Shown here piece by piece: positions 7,729 through 13,255 of a DNA stretch of 13,255 nucleotides (position 1 is the stretch's first letter; each line of letters starts with the position of its first letter). Location of the stretch: the NCBI GenBank assembly GCA_038849025.1, contig JAWCNE010000041.1, forward strand, positions 1 to 13,255. Reading direction: 5' to 3'. The position numbers and the translations under genes are program-made. The stretch is from WUQU01 sp038849025 (lineage in GTDB: Archaea; Thermoproteota; Bathyarchaeia; Bathyarchaeales; Bathycorpusculaceae). The notes beneath the pieces are model-generated. The model was not told where the DNA came from. It did not search any database and was given only the letters and a program-made list of their open reading frames with translations.

Positions 7729-7774
7729 ATACAACACAACATCTATTTATAATAAGTACTTTAAAACCTTTTAA

Positions 7775-7808
7775 AGCTTGTTAAGCTAAACTTAACGTAA
7801 ATTTAGCT
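7775..7808. repeat. Cluster of short overlapping inverted repeats between the Hsp20-like and PhoU genes
   Basis: Three mutually exclusive inverted repeats overlap here: AGCTT/AAGCT (7775-7787, 3-nt loop), GTTAAG/CTTAAC (7780-7796, 5-nt loop) and AGCTAAA/TTTAGCT (7784-7808, 11-nt loop). They lie just after the PhoU stop on the minus strand and upstream of the Hsp20-like gene. They could form a 3' hairpin of the PhoU transcript or an operator. The stems are short and AT-rich, so chance is possible. Confidence 0.35.
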
Positions 7809-7809
7809 A

Positions 7810-8889
7810 TCAGCTTTTTTTAGCTGCCAACGGCAAGGTTCTTACATGTTTCACTGTTCTGATAATGTTCTCCACATCCTTGCTTGGCTTTTCTAACGCT
7901 CGGTTTATAGCTATATCTGCAATTGATGCGCCTAAATCTGCAATTTTATTTAAACATGAGATAATTGCCCTAAGATATGGAATTTCAGGCAGTTCCTGCA
8001 TAAGTCTATCTGTCTCCATTTCAAGAACTTTCTGCATTTCTACCACTTCATTGGCAATCCTGAGGTCTCGTGTGAAAATACAGTCCACAGCTTTTTGAAA
8101 AATGGTCTGTGTTAATTCGCTGAGATGATAAATTCCTTGGACAGTTTCTTCGGTCAGTTTGTTTCTATAAACTTTAAGGCTGATTATTTTTTTGGCCATG
8201 TCCTCGGAGTAGTCTGCAATCAATTCTAAATATTGCAGTATAAGGCGAGTAGCGGGGATGAAAAGGATATCTGTGGCGCCTATTTGTTCCGCAACATCTG
8301 GTTTCATTTGTGCGGAAAGGAGCAAACGCACTGCAAGGTAGAAAATAGTGTCAGCTTCATCTTCGCGGCTAATTGCTTCATTTGCCAGTGCTTCATTTTT
8401 TTCTAGGAAAGCCTGCATTGCCTCAGATAAAATCGTTGATGCTATGAGGGAAAGCCGCCTTATCAGCATGTCAAGTTTAAATTTGGTGGGATCCACAGAG
8501 CATTGTAAAAGTATTCCTTTTGATGTTTCTTCCAGAATGCCGAGACCAATTAGTTTTCGGACAACTCTTCGAACTTCATCTACATGTGCTTTTCCTATTC
8601 TAGTTGAGGAGGCTACCCTTATGACATCGCGTCCAAGAATGTAGCTTCCAACTATTATCCGTTCAAGTAAGCCTTTCTCGTCGCAAGCGTCAACATTTAT
8701 TACGTGTTCTTCAGCCTCTTCCCTTTGCGCTACATTAGCTGGCATAACTCTTAAAGTGCCATCTTTTTCTTGCATTATGAAAACTAACTCGCCGGGGCTG
8801 ATGTTGTTCTGTTTTACCCATTCGCTGGGAAGCGACACCGTCATGGTTGAATATCCTACTTTTTGCACTTTCCTGCTTTCCAAAGGCAT
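7810..8889 (-). CDS. phoU: PhoU-family regulator with N-terminal AbrB/SpoVT-type domain
   Basis: A 359-aa protein. Residues about 4-50 (RKVQKVGYSTMTVSLPSEWV followed by SPGELVFI) form an AbrB/SpoVT-type swapped-hairpin domain, normally DNA-binding. The remainder is helical with two PhoU-type segments: one around REDEADTIFYLAVRLL (175-190), the other around EMETDRLMQELPE and LNKIADLGASIADIA (290-327). PhoU proteins negatively regulate phosphate uptake and signalling and bind metal clusters through E/DxxxD motifs in each helical bundle. Architectures joining the two domains are common in archaea. No pst transporter or phosphate kinase gene is present in the window, so its target is not shown. 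The start at 8889 has GTGGG directly upstream and an AT-rich box about 27 nt before it, fitting a nearly leaderless transcript. It is divergent from the DUF2061 gene, sharing a 181-nt intergenic region. Confidence 0.85.
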   Translation of the reverse strand: MPLESRKVQKVGYSTMTVSLPSEWVKQNNISPGELVFIMQEKDGTLRVMPANVAQREEAEEHVINVDACDEKGLLERIIVGSYILGRDVIRVASSTRIGKAHVDEVRRVVRKLIGLGILEETSKGILLQCSVDPTKFKLDMLIRRLSLIASTILSEAMQAFLEKNEALANEAISREDEADTIFYLAVRLLLSAQMKPDVAEQIGATDILFIPATRLILQYLELIADYSEDMAKKIISLKVYRNKLTEETVQGIYHLSELTQTIFQKAVDCIFTRDLRIANEVVEMQKVLEMETDRLMQELPEIPYLRAIISCLNKIADLGASIADIAINRALEKPSKDVENIIRTVKHVRTLPLAAKKS

Positions 8890-8907
8890 CCCACTAGTAT
8901 TTACTAT

Positions 8908-8920
8908 TATTTATTTTATT
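8908..8920 (-). promoter_or_regulatory. Putative promoter of the phoU-like gene
   Basis: On the minus strand, AATAAAATAAAT (8909-8920) is centred about 27 nt before the ATG at 8889. This is the spacing expected of a TATA box serving a leaderless or near-leaderless archaeal transcript. Support is positional only. Confidence 0.35.
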
Positions 8921-9021
8921 GTGATTCTCATATTTTTCTGTTTCTGTAATATACTGTTTATTTTTGAAGTTTGGATAAAGTGTTTAAGAAGCGATTTAAA
9001 GAGTTAAAGTGAAAAGAGTTA

Positions 9022-9028
9022 TTTATAA
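9022..9028 (+). promoter_or_regulatory. Putative promoter of the DUF2061 gene
   Basis: TTTATAA at 9022-9028 is about 43 nt before the ATG at 9071. Transcription from about 9050 would leave a leader of about 20 nt that includes the ribosome binding site AGGA at 9061-9064. A second candidate, TTTATATT (9038-9045), lies rather close to the start codon. Confidence 0.4.
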
Positions 9029-9070
9029 TGGCTTGATTTATATTTAGGTGTTGTTAAAAGAGGAATTTTA

Positions 9071-9289
9071 ATGGAGAACCATGTTAGAAGTTTTGTAAAA
9101 GCGATTTCCTGGCGAATTGTTGCAACTTTGACTACAATGCTTCTAGTATTTGCATTTACTCAAAGCGTGATGGTGAGTGGACGTGTGGGTATCGCGGAAC
9201 TTGTGGTGAAAATTCTGGTTTATTACTTGCATGAGCGTGTCTGGAATATGGTGGATTTTGGTAGACAAAAGAAGATTCGAGAAATGTAG
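9071..9289 (+). CDS. DUF2061 small membrane protein
   Basis: A 72-residue protein with the recognisable DUF2061 pattern: an N-terminal RSFVKAISWRIVATLTT segment, a hydrophobic stretch (LLVFAFT, about 24-30), then a second region ending in KILVYYLHERVWN (47-59). The tyrosine-rich YYLHERVW motif is the family signature as I remember it. Two short hydrophobic segments suggest a small integral membrane protein; the biochemical role is unknown. Some relatives occur with sulfate-assimilation proteins, but nothing of that kind is nearby. AGGA at 9061-9064 supports the start. It precedes the RHH/H-protein-like gene by 107 nt, with a new TATA-like box between, so it is probably a separate unit. Confidence 0.8.
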   Translation: MENHVRSFVKAISWRIVATLTTMLLVFAFTQSVMVSGRVGIAELVVKILVYYLHERVWNMVDFGRQKKIREM

Positions 9290-9323
9290 AGTTGCGCTTG
9301 ATATAATAGTATTTACTGCTATA

Positions 9324-9333
9324 TTTTTTATAT
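9324..9333 (+). promoter_or_regulatory. Putative TATA box of the RHH/H-protein-like gene
   Basis: TTTTTTATAT at 9324-9333 is the clearest TATA-like element in the 107-nt gap. A start about 26 nt downstream would fall near 9355, inside the imperfect palindrome at 9351-9371. That position suits repression by blocking initiation. Confidence 0.4.
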
Positions 9334-9350
9334 GCATTACGTATATATCT

Positions 9351-9371
9351 ATGATTTATGCTATATATCAT
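9351..9371. promoter_or_regulatory. Candidate operator: 21-bp imperfect palindrome
   Basis: Left half ATGATTTATG (9351-9360) and the reverse complement of the right half ATGATATATA (9362-9371) agree at 8 of 10 positions around a central C (9361). It lies between the TATA-like box and the ribosome binding site of a gene whose product begins with a ribbon-helix-helix domain. RHH proteins typically bind such palindromes in their own promoters. AT-rich sequence makes chance symmetry possible. Confidence 0.35.
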
Positions 9372-9381
9372 TCAAGTGTAA

Positions 9382-9388
9382 AGGAGGT
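9382..9388 (+). promoter_or_regulatory. Strong ribosome binding site that decides the start at 9397
   Basis: AGGAGGT lies 8 nt before the ATG at 9397, but only 2 nt before the ATG at 9391, and it overlaps the in-frame TTG at 9388. Spacing therefore favours 9397. Confidence 0.65.
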
Positions 9389-9396
9389 TGATGGAA

Positions 9397-9987
9397 ATGT
9401 CGGAATGGAAGACCGTGAGCATAAGACAAGAACTGATCAAAGAAATCGAAAAAGCAATCGAAACCGGAAGATACCGAAGCATATCAGAATTCGTTTCAGA
9501 GGCCATAAGACTGCGCCTTGAAGAACTAATGCGCGTGGAAGGAATCCCCACCGCCAAACGCGAAGAACTATTGGCTATACCTGAACAAATGCTGTACACG
9601 CCTAAACACACATGGGCTCAAATAACTCCAGAGGGAAATATCCGCGTAGGCGTCTCAGACTATGCCCAAAAGCATCTGAAGGGCATCGCCCAAATCATCA
9701 CAGAACCTGTTGGGAAAGAAGTTAACAAAATGGAGCCTTTCGGCGTGGCTGAGACATGGATGTTTATGTTCGATTTATACGCGCCTGTAAGCGGTAAAAT
9801 AGTAAAGGTTAACGAAAAGCTTAGAGAAAAACCCTGCCTAATAAATGAGGATCCCTACGAAAAAGGCTGGATTATTGAGATTAAACCCAAAAATTCGTTG
9901 GTTCTCGAAGAGGAACTGAAGTCTCTGCTAAGCTCAAGGGAATACAACAAATGGGTAAGCAAACTCGAGGGTAGACTCCGTGAGTAG
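9397..9987 (+). CDS. Ribbon-helix-helix domain fused to a glycine-cleavage-H-like domain lacking the lipoyl lysine
   Basis: A 196-aa protein from ATG 9397. Residues 1-45 have an RHH (CopG/MetJ-type) pattern: a short strand (WKTVSIRQ), a helix, then GRYRSISEFVSEAIRLRLEEL. Residues about 65-190 follow the H protein closely: TPKHTWAQIT, VGVSDYAQKHLKGIA, then YAPVSGKIVKVNEKL, CLINEDPYEKGWIIEIKP. In genuine H proteins an E-S-V-K-A segment carries the lipoyl lysine four residues before the D-x-Y-x-P segment. Here the aligned segment is E-T-W-M-F, with methionine 122 (codon ATG 9760-9762) in the lysine position and no lysine nearby. Lipoylation at the usual site is therefore not possible. No other glycine-cleavage gene is present. 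Context, ahead of a GltD-like protein, MvhD and HdrA, suggests a scaffold or regulator in redox metabolism. Domain identity is firm; function is unknown. Confidence 0.8.
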   Translation: MSEWKTVSIRQELIKEIEKAIETGRYRSISEFVSEAIRLRLEELMRVEGIPTAKREELLAIPEQMLYTPKHTWAQITPEGNIRVGVSDYAQKHLKGIAQIITEPVGKEVNKMEPFGVAETWMFMFDLYAPVSGKIVKVNEKLREKPCLINEDPYEKGWIIEIKPKNSLVLEEELKSLLSSREYNKWVSKLEGRLRE

Positions 9988-10000
9988 CTACATTAACCCC

Positions 10001-10039
10001 TATCTTTTTATATATACTTTATCTTTTTTTATATACTTT
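10001..10039 (+). repeat. Tandem 20-nt T-rich direct repeat, possible terminator
   Basis: Two copies, TATCTTTTTATATATACTTT (10001-10020) and TATCTTTTTTTATATACTTT (10020-10039), share 19 of 20 positions and overlap by one T, giving a 19-nt period. The unit contains an oligo-T run and a TATATA core. It begins 13 nt after the stop of the RHH/H-like gene, where it could act as a doubled intrinsic terminator or as TATA elements. A short 11-bp palindrome, GGCTTTAAGCC (10041-10051), follows directly. Confidence 0.5.
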
Positions 10040-10080
10040 GGGCTTTAAGCCATATTTACATCAAATCTGATTTAGGTTGA

Positions 10081-10090
10081 TTAATATATT
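10081..10090 (+). promoter_or_regulatory. Putative promoter of the GltD-like gene
   Basis: TTAATATATT lies about 45-54 nt before the ATG at 10135. It would yield a leader of about 23 nt containing AAAGGTC (10118-10124), a weak, rather distant ribosome binding site. Confidence 0.35.
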
Positions 10091-10134
10091 GGGCAACACA
10101 TTAAAATTAACTTCTGTAAAGGTCGAATTGACAA

Positions 10135-11847
10135 ATGGGAAAAAGTTTACAAAAAGTTAGAAAATTGCCGCCTTGCCGCGCAGCATGCCCAGCCCTTGTT
10201 AACGTTCAAGCATACGTTTCGCTTATCCAAAAAGGCAAGTTCAAAGAAGCCGTAGAAGTCGTAAGAAAAGACATGCCCTTCCCAGCTATCTGTGGAAGAG
10301 TTTGTTTCAGCCCATGCGAAGATGCATGTGCAAGAGTCAACGTGGACCAAGCAGTGGCTATTCGCGCCCTGAAAAGACTTGTGGCAGACATAGAACGGGA
10401 ACAAGGAAGGGTAAAGCCAGAATCAGTTCCAAAGAAGTACAGCGAAAAAGTTGCCATAATAGGCGCTGGGCCTGCTGGGTTGGCAGCGGCCTACGAGCTT
10501 GCCAAGCTTGGCTATCCCGTTACCGTTTTTGAACGGATGGCTGAGCCTGGTGGTATGATGCGTTACTGTATACCCGACTTTCGGCTTGAAAAGTTTGTTG
10601 TGGCAAACGAGATAGCCTACATCAAGGATGTAGGTGTGGAAATAAAAACTGGCGTTGAATTTGGAAAAGACATAACCATTGAAAGTTTAAAAAATGAGGG
10701 TTATACGGCGATTTTTATAGCTGTTGGAACACAGCTTGGAATGAAGTTAAACGTGCCAGGCGAAGATTTAGAAGGAGTTGTAAACGCTGTAGACTTTCTC
10801 AAGGCAATAGCTCTCGGAGAACCCATAAAGATTGGTGAAAGAGTTGCTGTTATAGGCGGCGGAAACACAGCGATAGACGCTGCAAGAACCGCCAAAAAAC
10901 TCGGCGCTAAAGAAGTCCTAATCCTTTATAGGCGTTCGCGTGAAGAAATGCCCGCACACCCCCATGAAGTGGAATTAGCTGAAAAAGATGGTGTAAAATT
11001 CTACTTTTTAGTGGCGCCAAAACAGATCCTAGGCGAAAACGGCAAGGTTAAGGCTGTTGAATGCCTACGAATGCGTTTAGGCGAACCTGACGAAAGTGGG
11101 CGTAGACGCCCCATACCCATAAGCTTTTCAGAACACTTGTACGAAGTGGACATGGTTATTCCAGCCCTTGGGCAAGTCGCAGAAACTTCAACCATGCCAC
11201 CAGAGCTTCTAAACAAGGAAAAAATAGGACCGCCAATCCATTATGATCCCGAGACTTTAGAAACAAATATCCCTGGAGTTTTTGTCGGAGGCGATTTGGC
11301 CACTGGACCAGCAAGCATTATAGAGGCTGTTGGTGCTGGAAAACGGGCAGCGGTATCCATTCACCTTTACTTAAATGGCCAAGACCTACGGAAGGGAAGA
11401 GATGAAAACATAGAAGAGGTAACTTGGGTTAAAGATTGGCGCCTCCTTGATAAAAAAGAACGCAGATACGATCCCCCAATAGAAAAGCCTCGTCTAAGCT
11501 TTGAAGAAGCTAAAGAATACCTAGAAAAGTTAAAGCGGAAGGCAAAATTTGAAGCCTTCCGTTGCCTAGGTTGCGGACCATGTGCAGAGTGTCTTACAGG
11601 AGTAGAGCTATGCGAAGGCGACAAAGCAGTTGTTGATGAAAGCAAGTGCATAGGCTGCAACGTTTGCGCGGTTATATGTCCTGTAGGAGCGGTTAAAAAA
11701 GACGAGAAAGGCGTAGCTAGAGTGAACGAGGACCTATGCAAGGGCTGTGGGCTTTGCGTGGCGAGATGCCCCGAACAAGCCATAACCATGAAGAAGCTGT
11801 CAAACGAGCAGATTTTGGCTTTAGCTTCAGCAACTTTAAAGGAGTGA
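10135..11847 (+). CDS. GltD/NfnB-like FAD- and NAD(P)-binding oxidoreductase with C-terminal ferredoxin
   Basis: A 570-aa flavoprotein related to the small subunit of NADPH-glutamate synthase and to NfnB/SudA-type subunits. An N-terminal GltD-type Fe-S domain carries C14, C18, C53, C57, C61 and C65. The FAD dinucleotide motif GAGPAGLAAAYELA is at 110-123, and the NAD(P) motif GGGNTAIDAARTA at 241-253 is followed by YRRSREEMPA (265-274), the NADPH-contacting segment in GltD relatives. GVFVGGDLATGPASIIEAVGAG (381-402) is the final FAD-binding segment. The C-terminus adds a cysteine group (C477, C480, C483, C486, C493) and a 2[4Fe-4S] ferredoxin (C505/508/511/515 and C535/538/541/545). No glutamate synthase large subunit is adjacent. 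MvhD- and HdrA-encoding genes follow at 1-2 nt gaps, so it probably feeds or accepts electrons between NAD(P)H and HdrA. That role is inference. Confidence 0.88.
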   Translation: MGKSLQKVRKLPPCRAACPALVNVQAYVSLIQKGKFKEAVEVVRKDMPFPAICGRVCFSPCEDACARVNVDQAVAIRALKRLVADIEREQGRVKPESVPKKYSEKVAIIGAGPAGLAAAYELAKLGYPVTVFERMAEPGGMMRYCIPDFRLEKFVVANEIAYIKDVGVEIKTGVEFGKDITIESLKNEGYTAIFIAVGTQLGMKLNVPGEDLEGVVNAVDFLKAIALGEPIKIGERVAVIGGGNTAIDAARTAKKLGAKEVLILYRRSREEMPAHPHEVELAEKDGVKFYFLVAPKQILGENGKVKAVECLRMRLGEPDESGRRRPIPISFSEHLYEVDMVIPALGQVAETSTMPPELLNKEKIGPPIHYDPETLETNIPGVFVGGDLATGPASIIEAVGAGKRAAVSIHLYLNGQDLRKGRDENIEEVTWVKDWRLLDKKERRYDPPIEKPRLSFEEAKEYLEKLKRKAKFEAFRCLGCGPCAECLTGVELCEGDKAVVDESKCIGCNVCAVICPVGAVKKDEKGVARVNEDLCKGCGLCVARCPEQAITMKKLSNEQILALASATLKE

Positions 11848-11848
11848 G

Positions 11849-12610
11849 ATGGAAATGGAGTCTAATCCTCCTAAAATTGTTTGTTTCGCGTGCAATTGGG
11901 CTTTCTGTGAAGAGGAGATAGGTGTACCCTACAACGTTAATGTTGTACGTGTAATGTGTGTTGGAAGAATAGATCCAGCCTTGGTTTTGGAAACCTTTGA
12001 GAGGGGAGCAGACGGTGTCATGCTTGCGGGATGTAAGCCGCCAGACTGCCATTTCGTCGACGGAAATCTTCATGCAGAACGTGCTGTGAAAATGGTGAAG
12101 AAACTTTTGGCTTTAACTGGTCTTGGCGCTGAGCGAGTAAAACTTGTTTGGGCTTCGCCTTTAGAAGAGAAAAACCTCGGCGATTATGCCAAAGAGTTTT
12201 CTGAGGAAATTTGGAAGCTTGGCAGTTCCCCGCTGAAAAACGACGCGTTGGCGCCTACTGTTATGGTGAATGTTGAAGCAGCTAAAAACGCGGCTTCAGA
12301 GTTTAGGCTTAGGGTTCTTTTGGGAAGGGAAGAAGAACTTACAGAATTTTTGAACGCCTACTGTGAGAAAGTTTCCGAGGAAGAGTTTAACGCTTTGCTA
12401 GATGAAATAGTCAAAGCAGAATTTATCCGCTATAAAATTCATTGCTTGACTAAGGCTAAGTCTCTTTCAGTTAAACAGCTGGCTGAAGCTGTGGGAATTA
12501 AGCCTTCTGCTGTGCTTAGGCACATTACTAACATGCGTAGGAAAGGGATGATAGCCCTGGACAAGGTTGAAGGCCAAACTCCCTTTTACAAGGCTTTGGA
12601 GGTGCATTAA
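11849..12610 (+). CDS. MvhD-type iron-sulfur domain fused to a winged-helix domain
   Basis: A 253-aa protein. Residues about 8-128 form an MvhD (hydrogenase delta subunit) domain with C12, C15, C20, C37, C62 and C67; ADGVMLAGCKPPDCHF (54-69) closely parallels the MvhD end of the HdrA fusion at 3158-5569. MvhD normally holds a [2Fe-2S] cluster that relays electrons to HdrA. After a linker of unclear fold (about 130-195), residues 198-250 look like a winged helix-turn-helix: SVKQLAEAVGIKPSAVLRHITNM, then a wing-like KGMIALDKVEGQTPFYKAL, as in ArsR/MarR-type regulators. The start at 11849 is 1 nt after the upstream stop. GGAG at 11841-11844 is 4 nt before it but 10 nt before a second in-frame ATG at 11855, so the start is not certain. 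The wHTH may sense redox state or may only serve protein contacts. Confidence 0.82.
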   Translation: MEMESNPPKIVCFACNWAFCEEEIGVPYNVNVVRVMCVGRIDPALVLETFERGADGVMLAGCKPPDCHFVDGNLHAERAVKMVKKLLALTGLGAERVKLVWASPLEEKNLGDYAKEFSEEIWKLGSSPLKNDALAPTVMVNVEAAKNAASEFRLRVLLGREEELTEFLNAYCEKVSEEEFNALLDEIVKAEFIRYKIHCLTKAKSLSVKQLAEAVGIKPSAVLRHITNMRRKGMIALDKVEGQTPFYKALEVH

Positions 12611-12612
12611 AG

Positions 12613-13255
12613 ATGGCTGAAAACAAAGTTGGTGCAGTCCTAGTTGTCGGCGGCGGCGTTGCTGGAATACAAGCTTCTCTTGATTTGGCGGATTCAGGCT
12701 TTAAAGTGTATTTGGTTGACCAGTCGCCTAGTATCGGCGGGGTTATGGCGCAGCTTGACAAAACTTTTCCCACAAACGACTGTTCCATGTGCATTTTGGC
12801 ACCTAAACTTGTTGCGGCTGGCAGACACCCCAATATTTCGTTGATTACGAACAGCGAAGTTGTAGGCTTAAGCGGCGAAGCTGGAAACTTCGAAGTTAAA
12901 ATTCGAAAAAGAAGCCGCTACATAAACGAAGAAAAATGCAACGGCTGCGGACTTTGTGCACAAAAATGTCCAGTTGAAGCCATAGACACCTACAACAAAG
13001 GCTTGACGGACAGAAGCGCCATCTACGTTGAATTTCCACAAGCAGTTCCATTAAAATTCAAAATAGACCGTGAAAAATGCATAGGCTGCAGAACATGCCA
13101 AGAAATCTGTAAGGCAAACGCTGTGGAATACGAACAAAAAGACGGCGAAATAGCCCTAAACGTGGGCTCGATAATTCTTGCTCCAGGCTTTGAGCCTTTC
13201 GATGCAAGACTTAAAAGCGAATATGGTTATGGACGTTACCAAAACGTGGTTACAA
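12613..13255 (+). CDS. hdrA: Second heterodisulfide reductase subunit A, truncated at the right edge
   Basis: The frame is open from ATG 12613, 2 nt after the upstream stop, to the window edge (214 complete codons). It begins directly with the FAD motif VVGGGVAGIQASLDLA (11-26), so it lacks the N-terminal domain of the first HdrA. It then shows TFPTNDCSMCILAPK (C57, C60) and RHPNISLITN, close to methanogen-type HdrA, followed by an inserted ferredoxin pair, C109/112/115/119 and C156/159/162/166, and the next flavin-binding strand (SIILAPGFEPFD). The C-terminal half, including any MvhD fusion, lies outside the window. It is a divergent paralogue of the HdrA at 3158-5569, not a copy. Context with the GltD-like and MvhD-wHTH proteins suggests an HdrA-centred complex drawing on NAD(P)H rather than H2. 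No hdrB or hdrC for it is visible. Confidence 0.88.
   Translation, partial: MAENKVGAVLVVGGGVAGIQASLDLADSGFKVYLVDQSPSIGGVMAQLDKTFPTNDCSMCILAPKLVAAGRHPNISLITNSEVVGLSGEAGNFEVKIRKRSRYINEEKCNGCGLCAQKCPVEAIDTYNKGLTDRSAIYVEFPQAVPLKFKIDREKCIGCRTCQEICKANAVEYEQKDGEIALNVGSIILAPGFEPFDARLKSEYGYGRYQNVVT

Noticed and set aside
7502..7774. Plus-strand reading frames opposite the Hsp20-like and PhoU genes (also 7865-8098, 8348-8644, 8756-9007)
   Set aside because: They are serine- and hydrophobic-rich antisense shadows of minus-strand genes that have recognisable domains.
9388..9393. TTG at 9388 or ATG at 9391 as start of the RHH/H-protein-like gene
   Set aside because: Both lie on or too close to the strong AGGAGGT at 9382-9388; ATG 9397 has normal spacing.
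9397..9530. RHH domain as an antitoxin of a toxin-antitoxin pair
   Set aside because: It is fused in frame to a long H-protein-like domain, and no toxin-like gene is adjacent; the upstream neighbour is a DUF2061 membrane protein with its own expression signals.
10135..11847. True glutamate synthase small subunit (gltD)
   Set aside because: No glutamate synthase large subunit lies next to it, the C-terminus carries extra ferredoxin modules, and the neighbours are MvhD and HdrA.
12644..12844. Separate small plus-strand reading frame near the right edge
   Set aside because: It is a shadow frame inside the second hdrA, whose own frame carries clear FAD and Fe-S motifs.

Overview
The window looks like part of a chromosome from an anaerobic, probably non-methanogenic archaeon. 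Support comes from TATA-like boxes upstream of several genes, strong GGTG/GGAGG ribosome binding sites inside operons, a PhoU protein with an AbrB-type N-terminus, and hydrogenase/heterodisulfide-reductase genes of the Mvh/Hdr type. A Bathyarchaeia-like member of the Thermoproteota is my best guess, but that is inference from gene content. No methyl-CoM reductase or other methanogenesis-specific gene is visible here. Coding density is high, and no stretch over 300 bases lacks a gene.

Layout. (1) 1-563: C-terminal GNAT domain of a protein cut by the left edge. (2) 756-6979: a compact plus-strand operon encoding MvhG, MvhA, an HdrA-MvhD fusion, HdrC and HdrB. Its genes overlap by 4 nt or lie at most 19 nt apart. 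(3) 7064-9289: a block of small or regulatory genes. It holds a plus-strand zinc-ribbon-like protein, two minus-strand genes (a cysteine-rich Hsp20-like protein and an AbrB-PhoU regulator), and a plus-strand DUF2061 membrane protein. (4) 9397 to the right edge: a second plus-strand redox set. It encodes a ribbon-helix-helix/glycine-cleavage-H-like fusion, a GltD-like FAD/NAD(P)H oxidoreductase with several Fe-S modules, an MvhD domain fused to a winged helix, and a second HdrA cut by the right edge.

How the genes may work together. The first operon holds what is needed for an H2-oxidising, flavin-based electron-bifurcating Mvh-Hdr complex. MvhA/MvhG would take electrons from H2, the fused MvhD domain would pass them to the HdrA flavin, and HdrC/HdrB would reduce a disulfide while ferredoxin is reduced on the other branch. 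The second set could join NAD(P)H (GltD-like protein) to another HdrA through an MvhD-type relay. The least usual parts are two fusions to DNA-binding-like domains: RHH with an H-protein-like domain that has methionine where the lipoyl lysine should be, and MvhD with a winged helix. A 21-bp imperfect palindrome just upstream of the RHH fusion gene is a candidate operator.
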